Below are positions 16,708 to 25,736 of a stretch of DNA of 64,000 bases, piece after piece. The stretch spans positions 1,116,001 to 1,180,000 of the forward strand of contig NZ_JBBJCN010000001.1 in assembly GCF_037622515.1 (NCBI RefSeq). Reading direction: 5' to 3'. Both the position numbers and the translations under genes were made by a program. The notes beneath the pieces are model-generated. The model was not told the origin of the DNA. It worked only from the letters and a program-made list of their open reading frames with translations, and made no database searches. The stretch comes from Paradesertivirga superstes (GTDB lineage Bacteria > Bacteroidota > Bacteroidia > Sphingobacteriales > Sphingobacteriaceae). Numbering within the stretch: position 1 is the stretch's first letter; the number at the start of each line of letters is the position of its first letter.

Positions 16708-18693
16708 TCAACCAGAGCGGATTATAAATTCAGCTACCAAATGAGCTACCTCCCCATTGATACGATCAAAGTTTTTCCTTAAAACGGTTTCTTTCTTACC
16801 TTCGAAGTCATAATAAACTGGCAGAGCCGGATAATTTTGTCCCTCCTTTTTTATAGCCTTTAAATCCAAGTTTACCCGGCAATTAATGGCTGAGGTTTCG
16901 TATTTTCCGGTGTACTCCTCTACATCGCCTGCCAACATCCCGACCATTTCACCAGCTTTGAGGGAAGCTATTTTACCCGCTGGAATTAAAGGTTCTAATT
17001 TTTCGCTAAGGGATACAGAGGTCTTTGACCGGTCGATGCTCAGACTTTCACCTATTTGCTTTACTTTTCCAAACAGGCGTTCCAGCCATTCCAGGGTTTC
17101 CTTATTCCGAACCGAACCCGCCAATACATTTCCAACTACTGAAGTAATAGTTGTGGCCGTATCCTTACCATATTGCTGCTTAAACTGTGGAAGTTCTTGC
17201 AAGCCCATAAGCACTGCCACTTTATTGCTTCTGGCTGTAGCGATCAGGTTTTCTATCCGGTGCATAAACAGAGTGGGGACTTCATCAATAATTAATGCGC
17301 AAGGCTTATTTCCTTTTGAATTTATCAGCCTTGTCATACGGTTCAATACCACTGAATAGCAGGCAGAATTGATATTTTGAGTACCTGGATCATTGGCAAG
17401 GACTAATACCCCGGGCGTTTTAGGATCACTTATTTTGAGGTTAAAATCATCCCCTGAAAAAACCCAGAAAGTCTCCTTTGTCGCCAGTCGGCTGATAAAA
17501 ATCTTCAGTGTTCCAACCTGTCCCTCCAGCTGGTCGAATGCTTTTGCCCGGTAAGCAGTCATAAAAGGAGATAATAACGAAGTGAGCTCTGGCTCCGAAA
17601 ACAGCGTAGTGAAGATTTCTTCGTAGGATAAATTCAAAAATGCCAGCACATGTGGTAAGCTGGAGTACCTTCCTTTTTCGTACCGGCTAAAGAAATAAAT
17701 ACAAGAAGCCAGGAAATTTATGGCCGACTGCGTAAAAAATTGATCACTACCTCCTGACTTGTCCCCCTTCTTTAAAGCTTCGACCAAAGCTTCAGCTGTT
17801 TCAGAAGCATCGGATAAGGTTTTTATATAATCACTACGCCATGGGTTAATCCTTCTGCTCTTTTCAACCTCGTTCAGGTTCACTACATGGAATTCATAGT
17901 TCTTACATTTCCCCTGTTGTTTTGCCAGCAAAAAGTGATAATAGGCAACCTGCGCCAAATCAGGAAATTTGAAATCATATAAGCAGACAGTAAACTCTTT
18001 AGCCAGGAGCTGCCGGATAAAAGGATTGACAATGCCAAAGGATTTACCAGAACCAGGTGTCCCGATCAGCAATGTTCCCCTAAAAATATTGTCCAAATTT
18101 ATCCAGCCATTGCGAACTCTTCCTTTAAAGTAAAATAGCATTGGGATATTCACCGAGAAATCATTCAGCTTAGGTTTTATGGCTTGCATAAAGGACTCCC
18201 CCTCCACATTCCATTTATCCTTGCCTAATTTGGAACTGATAATTTTACTCACATTATCCATTGCGACATGGGTCAGAATAGCTCCAAGAAAAGCACTTAG
18301 GATATAGATTAAATCATAGTAGCTGGCTCCAAATCCTATCGATTGTTCAATCTTCCCCTGAAAATAGATACCGGAGAAAAGGACTATCAAACCAGCAACT
18401 AATGGATAGACAATGTGATTCTTAGGATTCAAATCCTTTTTCTTTCTACTGAGGGTTCCGATTGAAACCAGGCTAATGAGCAGCAAGGTAAAAAGCTTGC
18501 TATTATACAGGTTTCGGTAAAATGGAATCCTGATTAACTTAGATGCGAAGGGAAGCAGGCCATATCTGTCTTCATACCGATGACTTGCAATTCCATCCAC
18601 ATAAAAAAACAGGAAAACCTCCAGAAGGATGGAAAAGTAAATACTGCACTGAAGGAAACGGTGCAGGCTCTGTTGCTCTTTCGTTTCTTCCAT
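16708..18693 (-). CDS. TraG/VirD4-type coupling protein
   Basis: A 661-residue inner-membrane ATPase that would bring the relaxase-DNA complex to the transfer channel. The first 150 residues carry about four hydrophobic helices. The NTPase follows: Walker A GTPGSGKS near residues 211-218 and Walker B CALIIDEVPTLF near residues 460-471, plus a TraG-like VGNVLAGSVRN segment. It is separate from the VirB4-type ATPase at 25733-28234. It lies directly downstream of the TraN gene (22 bases), so the transfer operon runs through it. Confidence 0.88.
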   Translation of the reverse strand: MEETKEQQSLHRFLQCSIYFSILLEVFLFFYVDGIASHRYEDRYGLLPFASKLIRIPFYRNLYNSKLFTLLLISLVSIGTLSRKKKDLNPKNHIVYPLVAGLIVLFSGIYFQGKIEQSIGFGASYYDLIYILSAFLGAILTHVAMDNVSKIISSKLGKDKWNVEGESFMQAIKPKLNDFSVNIPMLFYFKGRVRNGWINLDNIFRGTLLIGTPGSGKSFGIVNPFIRQLLAKEFTVCLYDFKFPDLAQVAYYHFLLAKQQGKCKNYEFHVVNLNEVEKSRRINPWRSDYIKTLSDASETAEALVEALKKGDKSGGSDQFFTQSAINFLASCIYFFSRYEKGRYSSLPHVLAFLNLSYEEIFTTLFSEPELTSLLSPFMTAYRAKAFDQLEGQVGTLKIFISRLATKETFWVFSGDDFNLKISDPKTPGVLVLANDPGTQNINSACYSVVLNRMTRLINSKGNKPCALIIDEVPTLFMHRIENLIATARSNKVAVLMGLQELPQFKQQYGKDTATTITSVVGNVLAGSVRNKETLEWLERLFGKVKQIGESLSIDRSKTSVSLSEKLEPLIPAGKIASLKAGEMVGMLAGDVEEYTGKYETSAINCRVNLDLKAIKKEGQNYPALPVYYDFEGKKETVLRKNFDRINGEVAHLVAEFIIRSG

Positions 18694-18715
18694 ATATTGG
18701 ATTTAGTGATGTCAT

Positions 18716-19552
18716 TTATTGAAATGGGATGATATCAGCATCCAGAATATCCTGGTAAGGAATTTTCAGATCAAGGTTCCGCCCCGAGAACTGCTTTTCC
18801 GTAAGAGATACATGAAGGAGCTTATTTCCGGGATAACTAAACTTCCTGAAGACATACACGTTCCGGTAATGCTTTTTAAATGATTGCTTATCAAAAAGCG
18901 TAAACACCGGCTTAATCTCTACCGACTGTACATTCGTGGCTTTATTAATCTTTTTATCTTCCACTTTAAACCGTACCTCATCGATATCGAACGGAAGATT
19001 GGTTTTATTCTGGTAACTGATGTCCAGGAAGATATAATCGCCGCTGATGTAAACATGACTTAAGCTAGCCTCGAGGTTATAGCCTCTCATTTTTCGATCA
19101 GCCCTACCCTCCTTTTTAGCTACCAAGTTAAGGCAATAAGCTTTCAACTGGTTGGTTGTTAAAGAGATCCCGAAAACATCAAGTGGACTCATATGCTCAG
19201 GAACGATAGCAATCTTCGTTTCTAAGGTATCTGTCCTCCCTCTCGAACTGGACCGAACCTGGTATTGGGCAATATAGCTTTCACCAACAACGGTAATTAT
19301 TGTCCCCTCGGGATTTCTGCTAAACTTATAAACTGAGTCAGGTAAAAGCTTTAAGCGCAAAATGTTTTTGAGCGGCAAATCGCCGACCAGGGAACTCGAA
19401 GCAATATCAACGTAAGTAATAGGTTCAGGCGAAATCAAGTGGATGGTATTTGAAGAACTGATCGTTATTTTTTGCAAGGCGTTCTGCTGGAATTGCGCAA
19501 AACCCAGTTTAGCTGTTAAAAGAAAGCTGGTAATAAAAAGCAGGTATTTCAT
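18716..19552 (-). CDS. traN: conjugative transposon protein TraN (DUF4138)
   Basis: A 278-residue exported protein (signal peptide about 1-19) with the beta-rich DUF4138/TraN pattern: IHLISPEPITYVDIAS near the N-terminus and DLDISYQNKTNLPFDIDEVRF-like core later. TraN is thought to be a VirB9-like outer-membrane-associated component of the channel. It is 17 bases downstream of TraM, in the order known from CTnDOT-type elements. Confidence 0.85.
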   Translation of the reverse strand: MKYLLFITSFLLTAKLGFAQFQQNALQKITISSSNTIHLISPEPITYVDIASSSLVGDLPLKNILRLKLLPDSVYKFSRNPEGTIITVVGESYIAQYQVRSSSRGRTDTLETKIAIVPEHMSPLDVFGISLTTNQLKAYCLNLVAKKEGRADRKMRGYNLEASLSHVYISGDYIFLDISYQNKTNLPFDIDEVRFKVEDKKINKATNVQSVEIKPVFTLFDKQSFKKHYRNVYVFRKFSYPGNKLLHVSLTEKQFSGRNLDLKIPYQDILDADIIPFQ

Positions 19553-19569
19553 AATATAGGTTTTTAGTG

Positions 19570-20754
19570 TTAATAATTTCTTTGCTGGTTTTTTAATTCA
19601 TCAGGATCTATTAAATAGACCTGGGTATTGTATTTGATCTTTGCTTTGTTTTGACGAATCAGTCTGGTTACCGCAGTAGACGTGGATTGAAACATTTTCT
19701 GGAGCATACTCATTACCAGCTGGCTGTTATTCTCGGCCTGGTTCTGTAGGTTTATTCCCTGTACAGAACTCCCGCCCAGTTCCCTGGTAAATTCGCGAAA
19801 AGCAGAAGCGGGAACATACAAACCGGGCATCCCGTCCGTGTCATAAATATCAAGTTTGACCGGGAGGATTCGATCCCCGTGTAAAATGGAAGAGATGGTC
19901 AGATTTACCCTTTGGGCAGAGAATCCAGAAACCTGGGCATACAGATATGTTCCCTTTTTTACGATAAACTTTCCAGCTGCCAGATCCTCCAGTAATCGGA
20001 TTCTTAGCCGAGAGCCTGAATAACCCGAAATATCCTGATCGATGATGGCGGTAATAAAATCATTCTCATCTTCCGGCCGTACGGTATTAAATAAAAGGGC
20101 AGCTTCCGACGATTTTCTAACAGGGAGCTTAATGCGCTCTTTCCTTTCTTTTTCAGCAAGTTCTAATTGCTTTTGCCGGACTTGTTCTGCTTTAAACTCT
20201 GGATCATTGGCCTTTCCCATACTATCGATTAAGGACATCTGCTGCCGGAAGACAGTTATTGGATCCATCTCAGGCGAGGCACTGGGAATAGCATCATATT
20301 CCTGTTTTGCCTTTCGGTTGACCTTCAGGACTGCTTCTGAAAAAGCCTTATCTTGATCATCAGGATAAGTGGCCTTATAACCCGGAGAGCCCTTAGCAGC
20401 TCCACCATATTTAGCTTTGATACCACGCTCAATTGAATCGAGCATCTGCTTCTCCCGCTGATTGTATAGATCCGGGATACTTTGGGCCTTTTGCTCCTCT
20501 TCTTCTAATTCGCCGACAGCAGTATATCCGTCACCTTCTTTGTATTGATTGCGGTAAGCATCCAGCTTATCTGCTAATTCTGTATTCTTTACCTGATCGG
20601 ATACATCAGCAACGTTTTCCTGCAAAGAATTTGAATCCTCTTTTTTCCGCTCTTCCTTCCCGAAATTACTGTTGTATAAATAGAAAAACAGGCATAGAAA
20701 GGGCAGCACAATTAACGGCAGCACATACTTAGGGTGTTTGAAATTAATCTTCAT
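19570..20754 (-). CDS. traM: conjugative transposon protein TraM
   Basis: A 394-residue protein with one N-terminal membrane helix (about 10-28), a long charged and coiled region (35-220), and a C-terminal VirB10-like beta domain (about 225-390; GSRLRIRLLEDLAAGKFIV, YLYAQVSGFSAQRV, ELGGSSVQGINLQ). This is the layout of TraM, which spans the periplasm. Gene order with TraL and TraN supports the call. Confidence 0.88.
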   Translation of the reverse strand: MKINFKHPKYVLPLIVLPFLCLFFYLYNSNFGKEERKKEDSNSLQENVADVSDQVKNTELADKLDAYRNQYKEGDGYTAVGELEEEEQKAQSIPDLYNQREKQMLDSIERGIKAKYGGAAKGSPGYKATYPDDQDKAFSEAVLKVNRKAKQEYDAIPSASPEMDPITVFRQQMSLIDSMGKANDPEFKAEQVRQKQLELAEKERKERIKLPVRKSSEAALLFNTVRPEDENDFITAIIDQDISGYSGSRLRIRLLEDLAAGKFIVKKGTYLYAQVSGFSAQRVNLTISSILHGDRILPVKLDIYDTDGMPGLYVPASAFREFTRELGGSSVQGINLQNQAENNSQLVMSMLQKMFQSTSTAVTRLIRQNKAKIKYNTQVYLIDPDELKNQQRNY

Positions 20755-20755
20755 G

Positions 20756-21172
20756 TTATTGAGGTTTTGATTTGATTTGCGACTGGATTGATTCCAGCTG
20801 TTTGAAAGCTTGTTTAAGACGAAGGGTATCTGAAGTTGTAAGCGAATCTTTTTGAAGAATGGTGCTAATTTGAGATTGAAGTTCTAAAACATCACTTAGT
20901 GCTTCTCCGGTTCGAACTACTGATCCAAAATCGCTATGCACAGAGGGAGGAAGAACCGGGTTTCTCTTTACTTCCTTATAGCGCATAACCGTAAAAGCAA
21001 GCACACCGGAGAATAGCATAACGCCTAACATCGCGACGAAAACAACTTTCGGATATTTAATAAGGCACTTTTCAATTCGATTTCCTGCACTTTCAAAATA
21101 TCTTCCAAACTCTTTTTTAAGTTCCAGCCAGAGCGATGGCCGGTTCTTCTTAGAATGAATTCTTCTGAACAT
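20756..21172 (-). CDS. TraL-like conjugation protein
   Basis: A 138-residue protein with a basic N-terminus, a single membrane helix (about 45-66) and a helical C-terminal part (about 90-135). Position between TraK and TraM matches TraL, although sequence similarity to TraL is not obvious by eye. It overlaps the TraK gene by 23 bases and ends one base before the TraM start. Confidence 0.6.
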   Translation of the reverse strand: MFRRIHSKKNRPSLWLELKKEFGRYFESAGNRIEKCLIKYPKVVFVAMLGVMLFSGVLAFTVMRYKEVKRNPVLPPSVHSDFGSVVRTGEALSDVLELQSQISTILQKDSLTTSDTLRLKQAFKQLESIQSQIKSKPQ

Positions 21173-21770
21173 TTTCCAGGTCTTTATTTTCCAATGTTTT
21201 CCAACGGGTAATTAGTACTGCATGAGGGTTATTGTCCGAACGGATCTCCAGGTCTTTGAGATAACCTTCAGTAAGAAGGGAACGGGTAATGGTAGAACTC
21301 CTCCTGTCAATTTTCTGCTTCCCGTAAAACCGAAAGTACCTTCTTGGCTCATCGAGGTAAATTGAATCTGTGCGAAGCGTAAGCACCGCACTTGAAGAAA
21401 GAATAGAATTAAAAAAACCCTTCTCCTTGAGGTTATTGTATTGCAATGCACCACTTTCATCTACAAGGTACATCGCCTTTTTTAACTGGTACTCGATGAA
21501 CTTGTCATCAGGTGTTAAAGAAAAGAATAAGGTATGAAAGAGGTTGATGTGTGCTTTATACTCCGCAGCCCGATTTATTTGCACGTCTGATTGCCGGGCA
21601 AGCAGAGGAACCGTATTGGCATCAAGTACATAGACCGTTTTTCTGGCATCAGCAACTTGCCGGTAAGCAAAAAAGGAAACGCAAAAACTGATCGCCATTG
21701 CTAAAAGGAAGCTTCCTCCTGCCAGAAAAGTGGCCAGCTTTACTTTTGATTCTATATTTTTTATAATCAT
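21150..21770 (-). CDS. traK: conjugative transposon protein TraK
   Basis: Read from ATG 21770 the protein has 206 residues. It starts MIIKNIESKVKLATF, the usual TraK N-terminus; an in-frame start at 21833 would add 21 atypical residues. One membrane helix (about 12-34) is followed by a VirB8-like periplasmic domain with NLFHTLFFSLTPDDKFIEY. It lies between TraJ and TraL. It is expected to act as a scaffold of the inner-membrane complex. Confidence 0.85.
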   Translation of the reverse strand: MIIKNIESKVKLATFLAGGSFLLAMAISFCVSFFAYRQVADARKTVYVLDANTVPLLARQSDVQINRAAEYKAHINLFHTLFFSLTPDDKFIEYQLKKAMYLVDESGALQYNNLKEKGFFNSILSSSAVLTLRTDSIYLDEPRRYFRFYGKQKIDRRSSTITRSLLTEGYLKDLEIRSDNNPHAVLITRWKTLENKDLENVQKNSF

Positions 21771-21838
21771 TTTTTGGTGGTAATAGAAAAGGCAGTCCAT
21801 TATTGAACAGCCTTTCCAGATGAATAAATCCAAGAAAC

Positions 21839-22978
21839 TTAACCCATCATTTTGGTAGCAATACGGGCCATGTTGGACGCCCCTCTTCCAACAGTTGAAG
21901 CGGCAGAGGTGATACCAGAGGTAGAAACCACCCAGGTGCTAATACTGGGAACAGTTAACATAGTAAGCCCCCCTATAATAAATGTGCCTATTACCATTCC
22001 AAAAGAAAGTAGTCCATTTCCTGCAAAGGCTCCCAGCTTTTCCAGAGTCGCCCCTGAAGTACCCACCAATTCTTTGTATCTACTAATCTCTGCTTCCATA
22101 GCATACTGCTGAAATAAGGAGGCAACATATAAAACCAAAAAACCAGTGCCAGAATACAGGTTCACAGAAATAAATCGTGCAATCCAGGTACTAAAAGAGT
22201 CCCTGAAAGCAGGCAGGATACTGATGGCTACTGAGAATGGCCCAAGAATAATAAGGATGGTGGAAAAGATAATCTGGATAATAAAGATCAGGTAAACACA
22301 TCCTCTTAGCATCCACAAGGACAAGGTTTCCAGTAAAGAGGTGGCGAATAATTGCAAACTAATCTGCATCCTGTTCCTTAGGTCAATAATGGGATTCCAA
22401 ACATCCGAAAATCCTTCCTTGACTGAGGACTTGACCGATTCCCAGGCATTTTCATACCACGTACCTGCTTCGTGTTCGGCAATTTCTGTTTCAGCCTGAA
22501 CCTTTAAAAGCTGATCTGCCAGATCAGCCATTAGTTTTGCCCGTTCCAGCCGGAGGTTGTTCACTTCTACCTGACTATCAGCGAACATCGCCTCGGTTTT
22601 ATTAGCTACCAAATCTGTTGGATATGCCACAACCCTGGTGAATGTCCCCCACCAAAGGATAACCATCACTAATCCAAATGGTCGAAGCAATGGCATTACT
22701 TCCAGCTGTTTATCTCCCGACATCATTTCATAAGATCGAATGGCAAAAAAGATCAGCATAAAAATCGCTGATAAGGCTTGGGCATCAGCTATAAAAGCAT
22801 CATAATGCGTCCAGATGGTTGCCTTCATCGCCTTTAGGTAATACATCATTCCTTCTTCATACACCCCGCTCCCTTGCAAAAAAGTAAATGTATCCTTGAA
22901 TGAATCTGGAACAGAAGCCGCCTGTATGGGCATAAAAAAACCGGCAGTGCCGGTAATCATATTAGTGAGTAACTCCAT
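21839..22978 (-). CDS. traJ: conjugative transposon protein TraJ
   Basis: A 379-residue polytopic membrane protein with hydrophobic segments near residues 60-80, 90-105, 210-260 and 300-345, and an amphipathic central stretch. The pattern (MMYYLKAMKATIWTHYDAF, then GGLTMLTVPSISTWVV near the C-terminus) matches TraJ, the VirB6-like component of the channel. It sits between a secreted conjugation protein and TraK. Confidence 0.85.
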   Translation of the reverse strand: MELLTNMITGTAGFFMPIQAASVPDSFKDTFTFLQGSGVYEEGMMYYLKAMKATIWTHYDAFIADAQALSAIFMLIFFAIRSYEMMSGDKQLEVMPLLRPFGLVMVILWWGTFTRVVAYPTDLVANKTEAMFADSQVEVNNLRLERAKLMADLADQLLKVQAETEIAEHEAGTWYENAWESVKSSVKEGFSDVWNPIIDLRNRMQISLQLFATSLLETLSLWMLRGCVYLIFIIQIIFSTILIILGPFSVAISILPAFRDSFSTWIARFISVNLYSGTGFLVLYVASLFQQYAMEAEISRYKELVGTSGATLEKLGAFAGNGLLSFGMVIGTFIIGGLTMLTVPSISTWVVSTSGITSAASTVGRGASNMARIATKMMG

Positions 22979-22981
22979 AGC

Positions 22982-23758
22982 TTATAGTTTAGACTTGCTT
23001 AAAATGTCAAAGGCAATTTGGTGGTCTGTCCTGTAATGATTCCTGGCAATAGGTTCGCCTTTATTACGAATCCCAGCAGTGACTTTAGTTAAAGTCAGGA
23101 ACTGTTTTGCATTCCTCTTTTTAGTATCCCAAGTGGAATATAGTTTTCGATATTCAGCCAGCAAACGATGATAGGCAATTATGCGTGATCCCCTATCCAG
23201 GGTTGTGTTTCTGGCTGCTCTTAACCTTTCTTCTAAAATGGCAGATTCTTCCATAAACCAATTATAAGCACCGTTTTGTATCAGGTAGCTTTTTTCATTA
23301 TCCTTGACACCCTTCAACTGATCCCTATTCCGAAACTCCAGTAAGGGTTCAAATTCAAACCGGTAATATAAAATCCATAAAGGATCTGCGTCTGATACCA
23401 TTCCCGAATAATTAACAGCTTCTGAAATAGCGGTATTTCTAAGGGTATCAGAATGTAGCTTGTAGGAATTAGTCATATTTTGCATCGCTGCAACAAGGGC
23501 TAAGCGACTCGTCTGCGGCCCAACAGGGCCAAGCGGACGGAGATCTTTTTTGGGATAGTCGGGATGCCATCCCCAGGTTAACCAGTAAAGCGGGTTTAGC
23601 CCAAGCCATCCTTTTGTTGGAGTAAATTTCCTCCGATCCCATTGCTTAAATACCATCCGCTCCTGCTGGTTGGCAATATGAATGTCGCGGATTGGGATCT
23701 GTGAAAAGGCATATCCGCTAAGCATTAAAAGAATATTTAATACAATTGTCGTCTTCAT
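22982..23758 (-). CDS. exported conjugation-associated protein
   Basis: A 258-residue protein with a signal peptide (about 1-19). It has a Trp-rich stretch (GWLGLNPLYWLTWGWHPDYP) at about 49-68 and then mostly helical sequence. The family is conserved upstream of TraJ in Bacteroidetes elements as far as I recall, but no function is known. It lies four bases before TraJ and four bases after the third paralogue of the 220-residue family. Confidence 0.6.
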   Translation of the reverse strand: MKTTIVLNILLMLSGYAFSQIPIRDIHIANQQERMVFKQWDRRKFTPTKGWLGLNPLYWLTWGWHPDYPKKDLRPLGPVGPQTSRLALVAAMQNMTNSYKLHSDTLRNTAISEAVNYSGMVSDADPLWILYYRFEFEPLLEFRNRDQLKGVKDNEKSYLIQNGAYNWFMEESAILEERLRAARNTTLDRGSRIIAYHRLLAEYRKLYSTWDTKKRNAKQFLTLTKVTAGIRNKGEPIARNHYRTDHQIAFDILSKSKL

Positions 23759-23761
23759 AGA

Positions 23762-24424
23762 TTAATTTTTTAGTGTTTTATAATTTCTTGTAATTTCATC
23801 GATCAGCCTTTTATCACGGTTGATAAAGTGCCTGTAAGGATTGGCTGTTTTTAATACACCGTTCATCTTAGCCCAATAAATAGATTTGTGCATACTAAAG
23901 CATAAAGCACGCATCACCTTCAATTCAAGAATTACTTTTCGGAGAAGAAAATCACGCTTTTCAAAATCCATCAGCACATTATCCCCTTCTTTTAATATAA
24001 AGTCAGATACTTCGAAAGCTAATCTCAGTCCTCTGCTTTTGAGTTGTCTGGCATTATCTTCGGCAAAAAGTAACAGGTAGGGTTCCGACCTTGCCAAATC
24101 AATCATGTCATTACTTTCTTTAAGAATTTCGGAAGTAATCGATCCCACCTGCTTAACAGCCAAACCGCTTTTTAAAACATTGTTTACCTGTGTTAATGAT
24201 CCTTTTATCATCGATTGAACGAGAATCACTGAATTCATATTCAGATTGATGTCATTAAGCTTATTTTTAATATTGTTCAGGTAATTATTGTGGCTGGTTT
24301 CGGCAGAATAGCGCATTAATCCGTTTTCATTCACGATATTAAAATGGTGCCGGTCGAAAATGACCACCTGGGCCTGAGCAAATAGCGTGGTCAGAATCTG
24401 CATTAAGAGAAGTAATGTTTTCAT
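23762..24424 (-). CDS. exported helical conjugation protein, paralogue 3
   Basis: A 220-residue exported protein (signal peptide about 1-18) that is largely helical. Its C-terminus (NPYRHFINRDKRLIDEITRN) matches those of the two genes immediately upstream, so it is the third member of a tandem family. Such exported proteins occupy the TraI-like slot between VirB4-type TraG and TraJ. The role is unknown, perhaps a surface or periplasmic part of the channel or pilus. Confidence 0.6.
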   Translation of the reverse strand: MKTLLLLMQILTTLFAQAQVVIFDRHHFNIVNENGLMRYSAETSHNNYLNNIKNKLNDINLNMNSVILVQSMIKGSLTQVNNVLKSGLAVKQVGSITSEILKESNDMIDLARSEPYLLLFAEDNARQLKSRGLRLAFEVSDFILKEGDNVLMDFEKRDFLLRKVILELKVMRALCFSMHKSIYWAKMNGVLKTANPYRHFINRDKRLIDEITRNYKTLKN

Positions 24425-24426
24425 AG

Positions 24427-25077
24427 CTATTGTTTAAGAACCTTCACCTTTTTCATAATATCGTCCACCAGCCGTTTATCTTCATTTATGAACTGAGAAA
24501 ATGGATTCAGCTTGGTTTTTCGATTGGAGTTTTGCAGACTAACGGCTAGTCCTTTTGACGTTCCGGCGATTACGCGAAGTTCATCCACCACATGAGTAAA
24601 AAGCATTTTACGGTCACTTGCTTTCATTTGATTAATATCGCCAATACTGACTACCAGGCCATAGAGATAATTGAGGAGTAAGCGTGATTTATGAACCAGG
24701 TCTTTTTCAGCGTCCAGGGCTAATGGAATTAAGAGGGGATTTTTAGTTGCCTGCTGATAAATAATATCCTGCTGCGCTATAATCTCAGAAACGATGGGGC
24801 TAGCCTTAATTCCGATCTGTGCAGCATCAATTGCAAGTCCCAACGTGTGAAAGCGACTTTTTAATTGGCGGTATCGGTCTTTAAGCCTGGCCATCTTTGT
24901 TCGGTTCACTTGCTCGTTAACCGTAACTTCCGTTTGCTTATCCTTGGCCGTGCTTTGTACTTTGTGTTCGTTTTTACTTTCCCCTACCAGCTGATGCAGG
25001 AGCTGGATATTGATCTGGCTATAAGCATTTGACAAAAAGACGCTTACAATGAATAGCGTCGAAAATACTCTTTTCAT
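24427..25077 (-). CDS. exported helical conjugation protein, paralogue 2
   Basis: A 216-residue exported protein (signal peptide about 1-20). After a charged linker (EHKVQSTAKDKQTEV) the helical body shares with its neighbours the pattern IIAQQDIIYQQATKNPLLIPLALDAEKD-like segment and the C-terminal NPFSQFINEDKRLVDDIMKK. It overlaps the preceding gene by 4 bases (ATGA), which implies coupled translation. Confidence 0.6.
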   Translation of the reverse strand: MKRVFSTLFIVSVFLSNAYSQINIQLLHQLVGESKNEHKVQSTAKDKQTEVTVNEQVNRTKMARLKDRYRQLKSRFHTLGLAIDAAQIGIKASPIVSEIIAQQDIIYQQATKNPLLIPLALDAEKDLVHKSRLLLNYLYGLVVSIGDINQMKASDRKMLFTHVVDELRVIAGTSKGLAVSLQNSNRKTKLNPFSQFINEDKRLVDDIMKKVKVLKQ

Positions 25078-25736
25078 CTCTTCAGGTATTTGGCGTTTCT
25101 TATTATATCATCTGCTATGCGCTTATCCAAATTGATATAGCCAGCATAGGGATTAAGGGAATTAAGAATACCTCGTTGCTTTGCCCAGAACATGGAACGC
25201 TGCATGCCGTAAGCTACTCCTCGCAGGATCATCAGGTCTGAACGGATCCGGTTTAATAACTTTGCCCGTTCGCCGGAATCCATCAAATTCTCCTTACCTC
25301 CAAGCAGCACAAATGAACTTACTTCCGCTGCCAGTGACGTTGATCTGGTTTTAAACTCCCTTGCTCCTTTCTCGGCAAACAGCAATAAAGTTGGATTGTC
25401 TTCAGCAATTGCCAGCCCTTTGTTTACGTCCTGGATAATATCTACACTTATCTCTGCGATATCTTTTATGGCCGATAATGACCTTACTGCACCTGCAACC
25501 TCACTCAGGCCTATATAGATCTTGTCCTGCAAATCGTTTACAATAAGCAGTTGACCGGTGACTGCCAGTTGCCCTTTTTGGATGAGGGTAAGATTCGAGT
25601 TGGTTTTATTAAGCTGACTGTTGATAATTGCTGCCTGCGCTGCTGTTGCACCTGCAGTTGCCGGATCGGTATAGATTTGAGCGTTTGCAGACAGGTAGAT
25701 AAAGGTGATTATGAATAAAATGATTGATACTTTCAT
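25074..25736 (-). CDS. exported helical conjugation protein, paralogue 1
   Basis: A 220-residue exported protein (signal peptide about 1-19) followed by helical sequence with alanine-rich start (TAGATAAQAAIINSQL). It ends NPYAGYINLDKRIADDIIRN, and shares NPTLLLFAEKGAREFKTRS with the equivalent NARQLKSRGLRLAFEVS of paralogue 3. Its start overlaps the VirB4-type gene's stop by 4 bases. It is probably the founder of the tandem trio. Confidence 0.6.
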   Translation of the reverse strand: MKVSIILFIITFIYLSANAQIYTDPATAGATAAQAAIINSQLNKTNSNLTLIQKGQLAVTGQLLIVNDLQDKIYIGLSEVAGAVRSLSAIKDIAEISVDIIQDVNKGLAIAEDNPTLLLFAEKGAREFKTRSTSLAAEVSSFVLLGGKENLMDSGERAKLLNRIRSDLMILRGVAYGMQRSMFWAKQRGILNSLNPYAGYINLDKRIADDIIRNAKYLKR

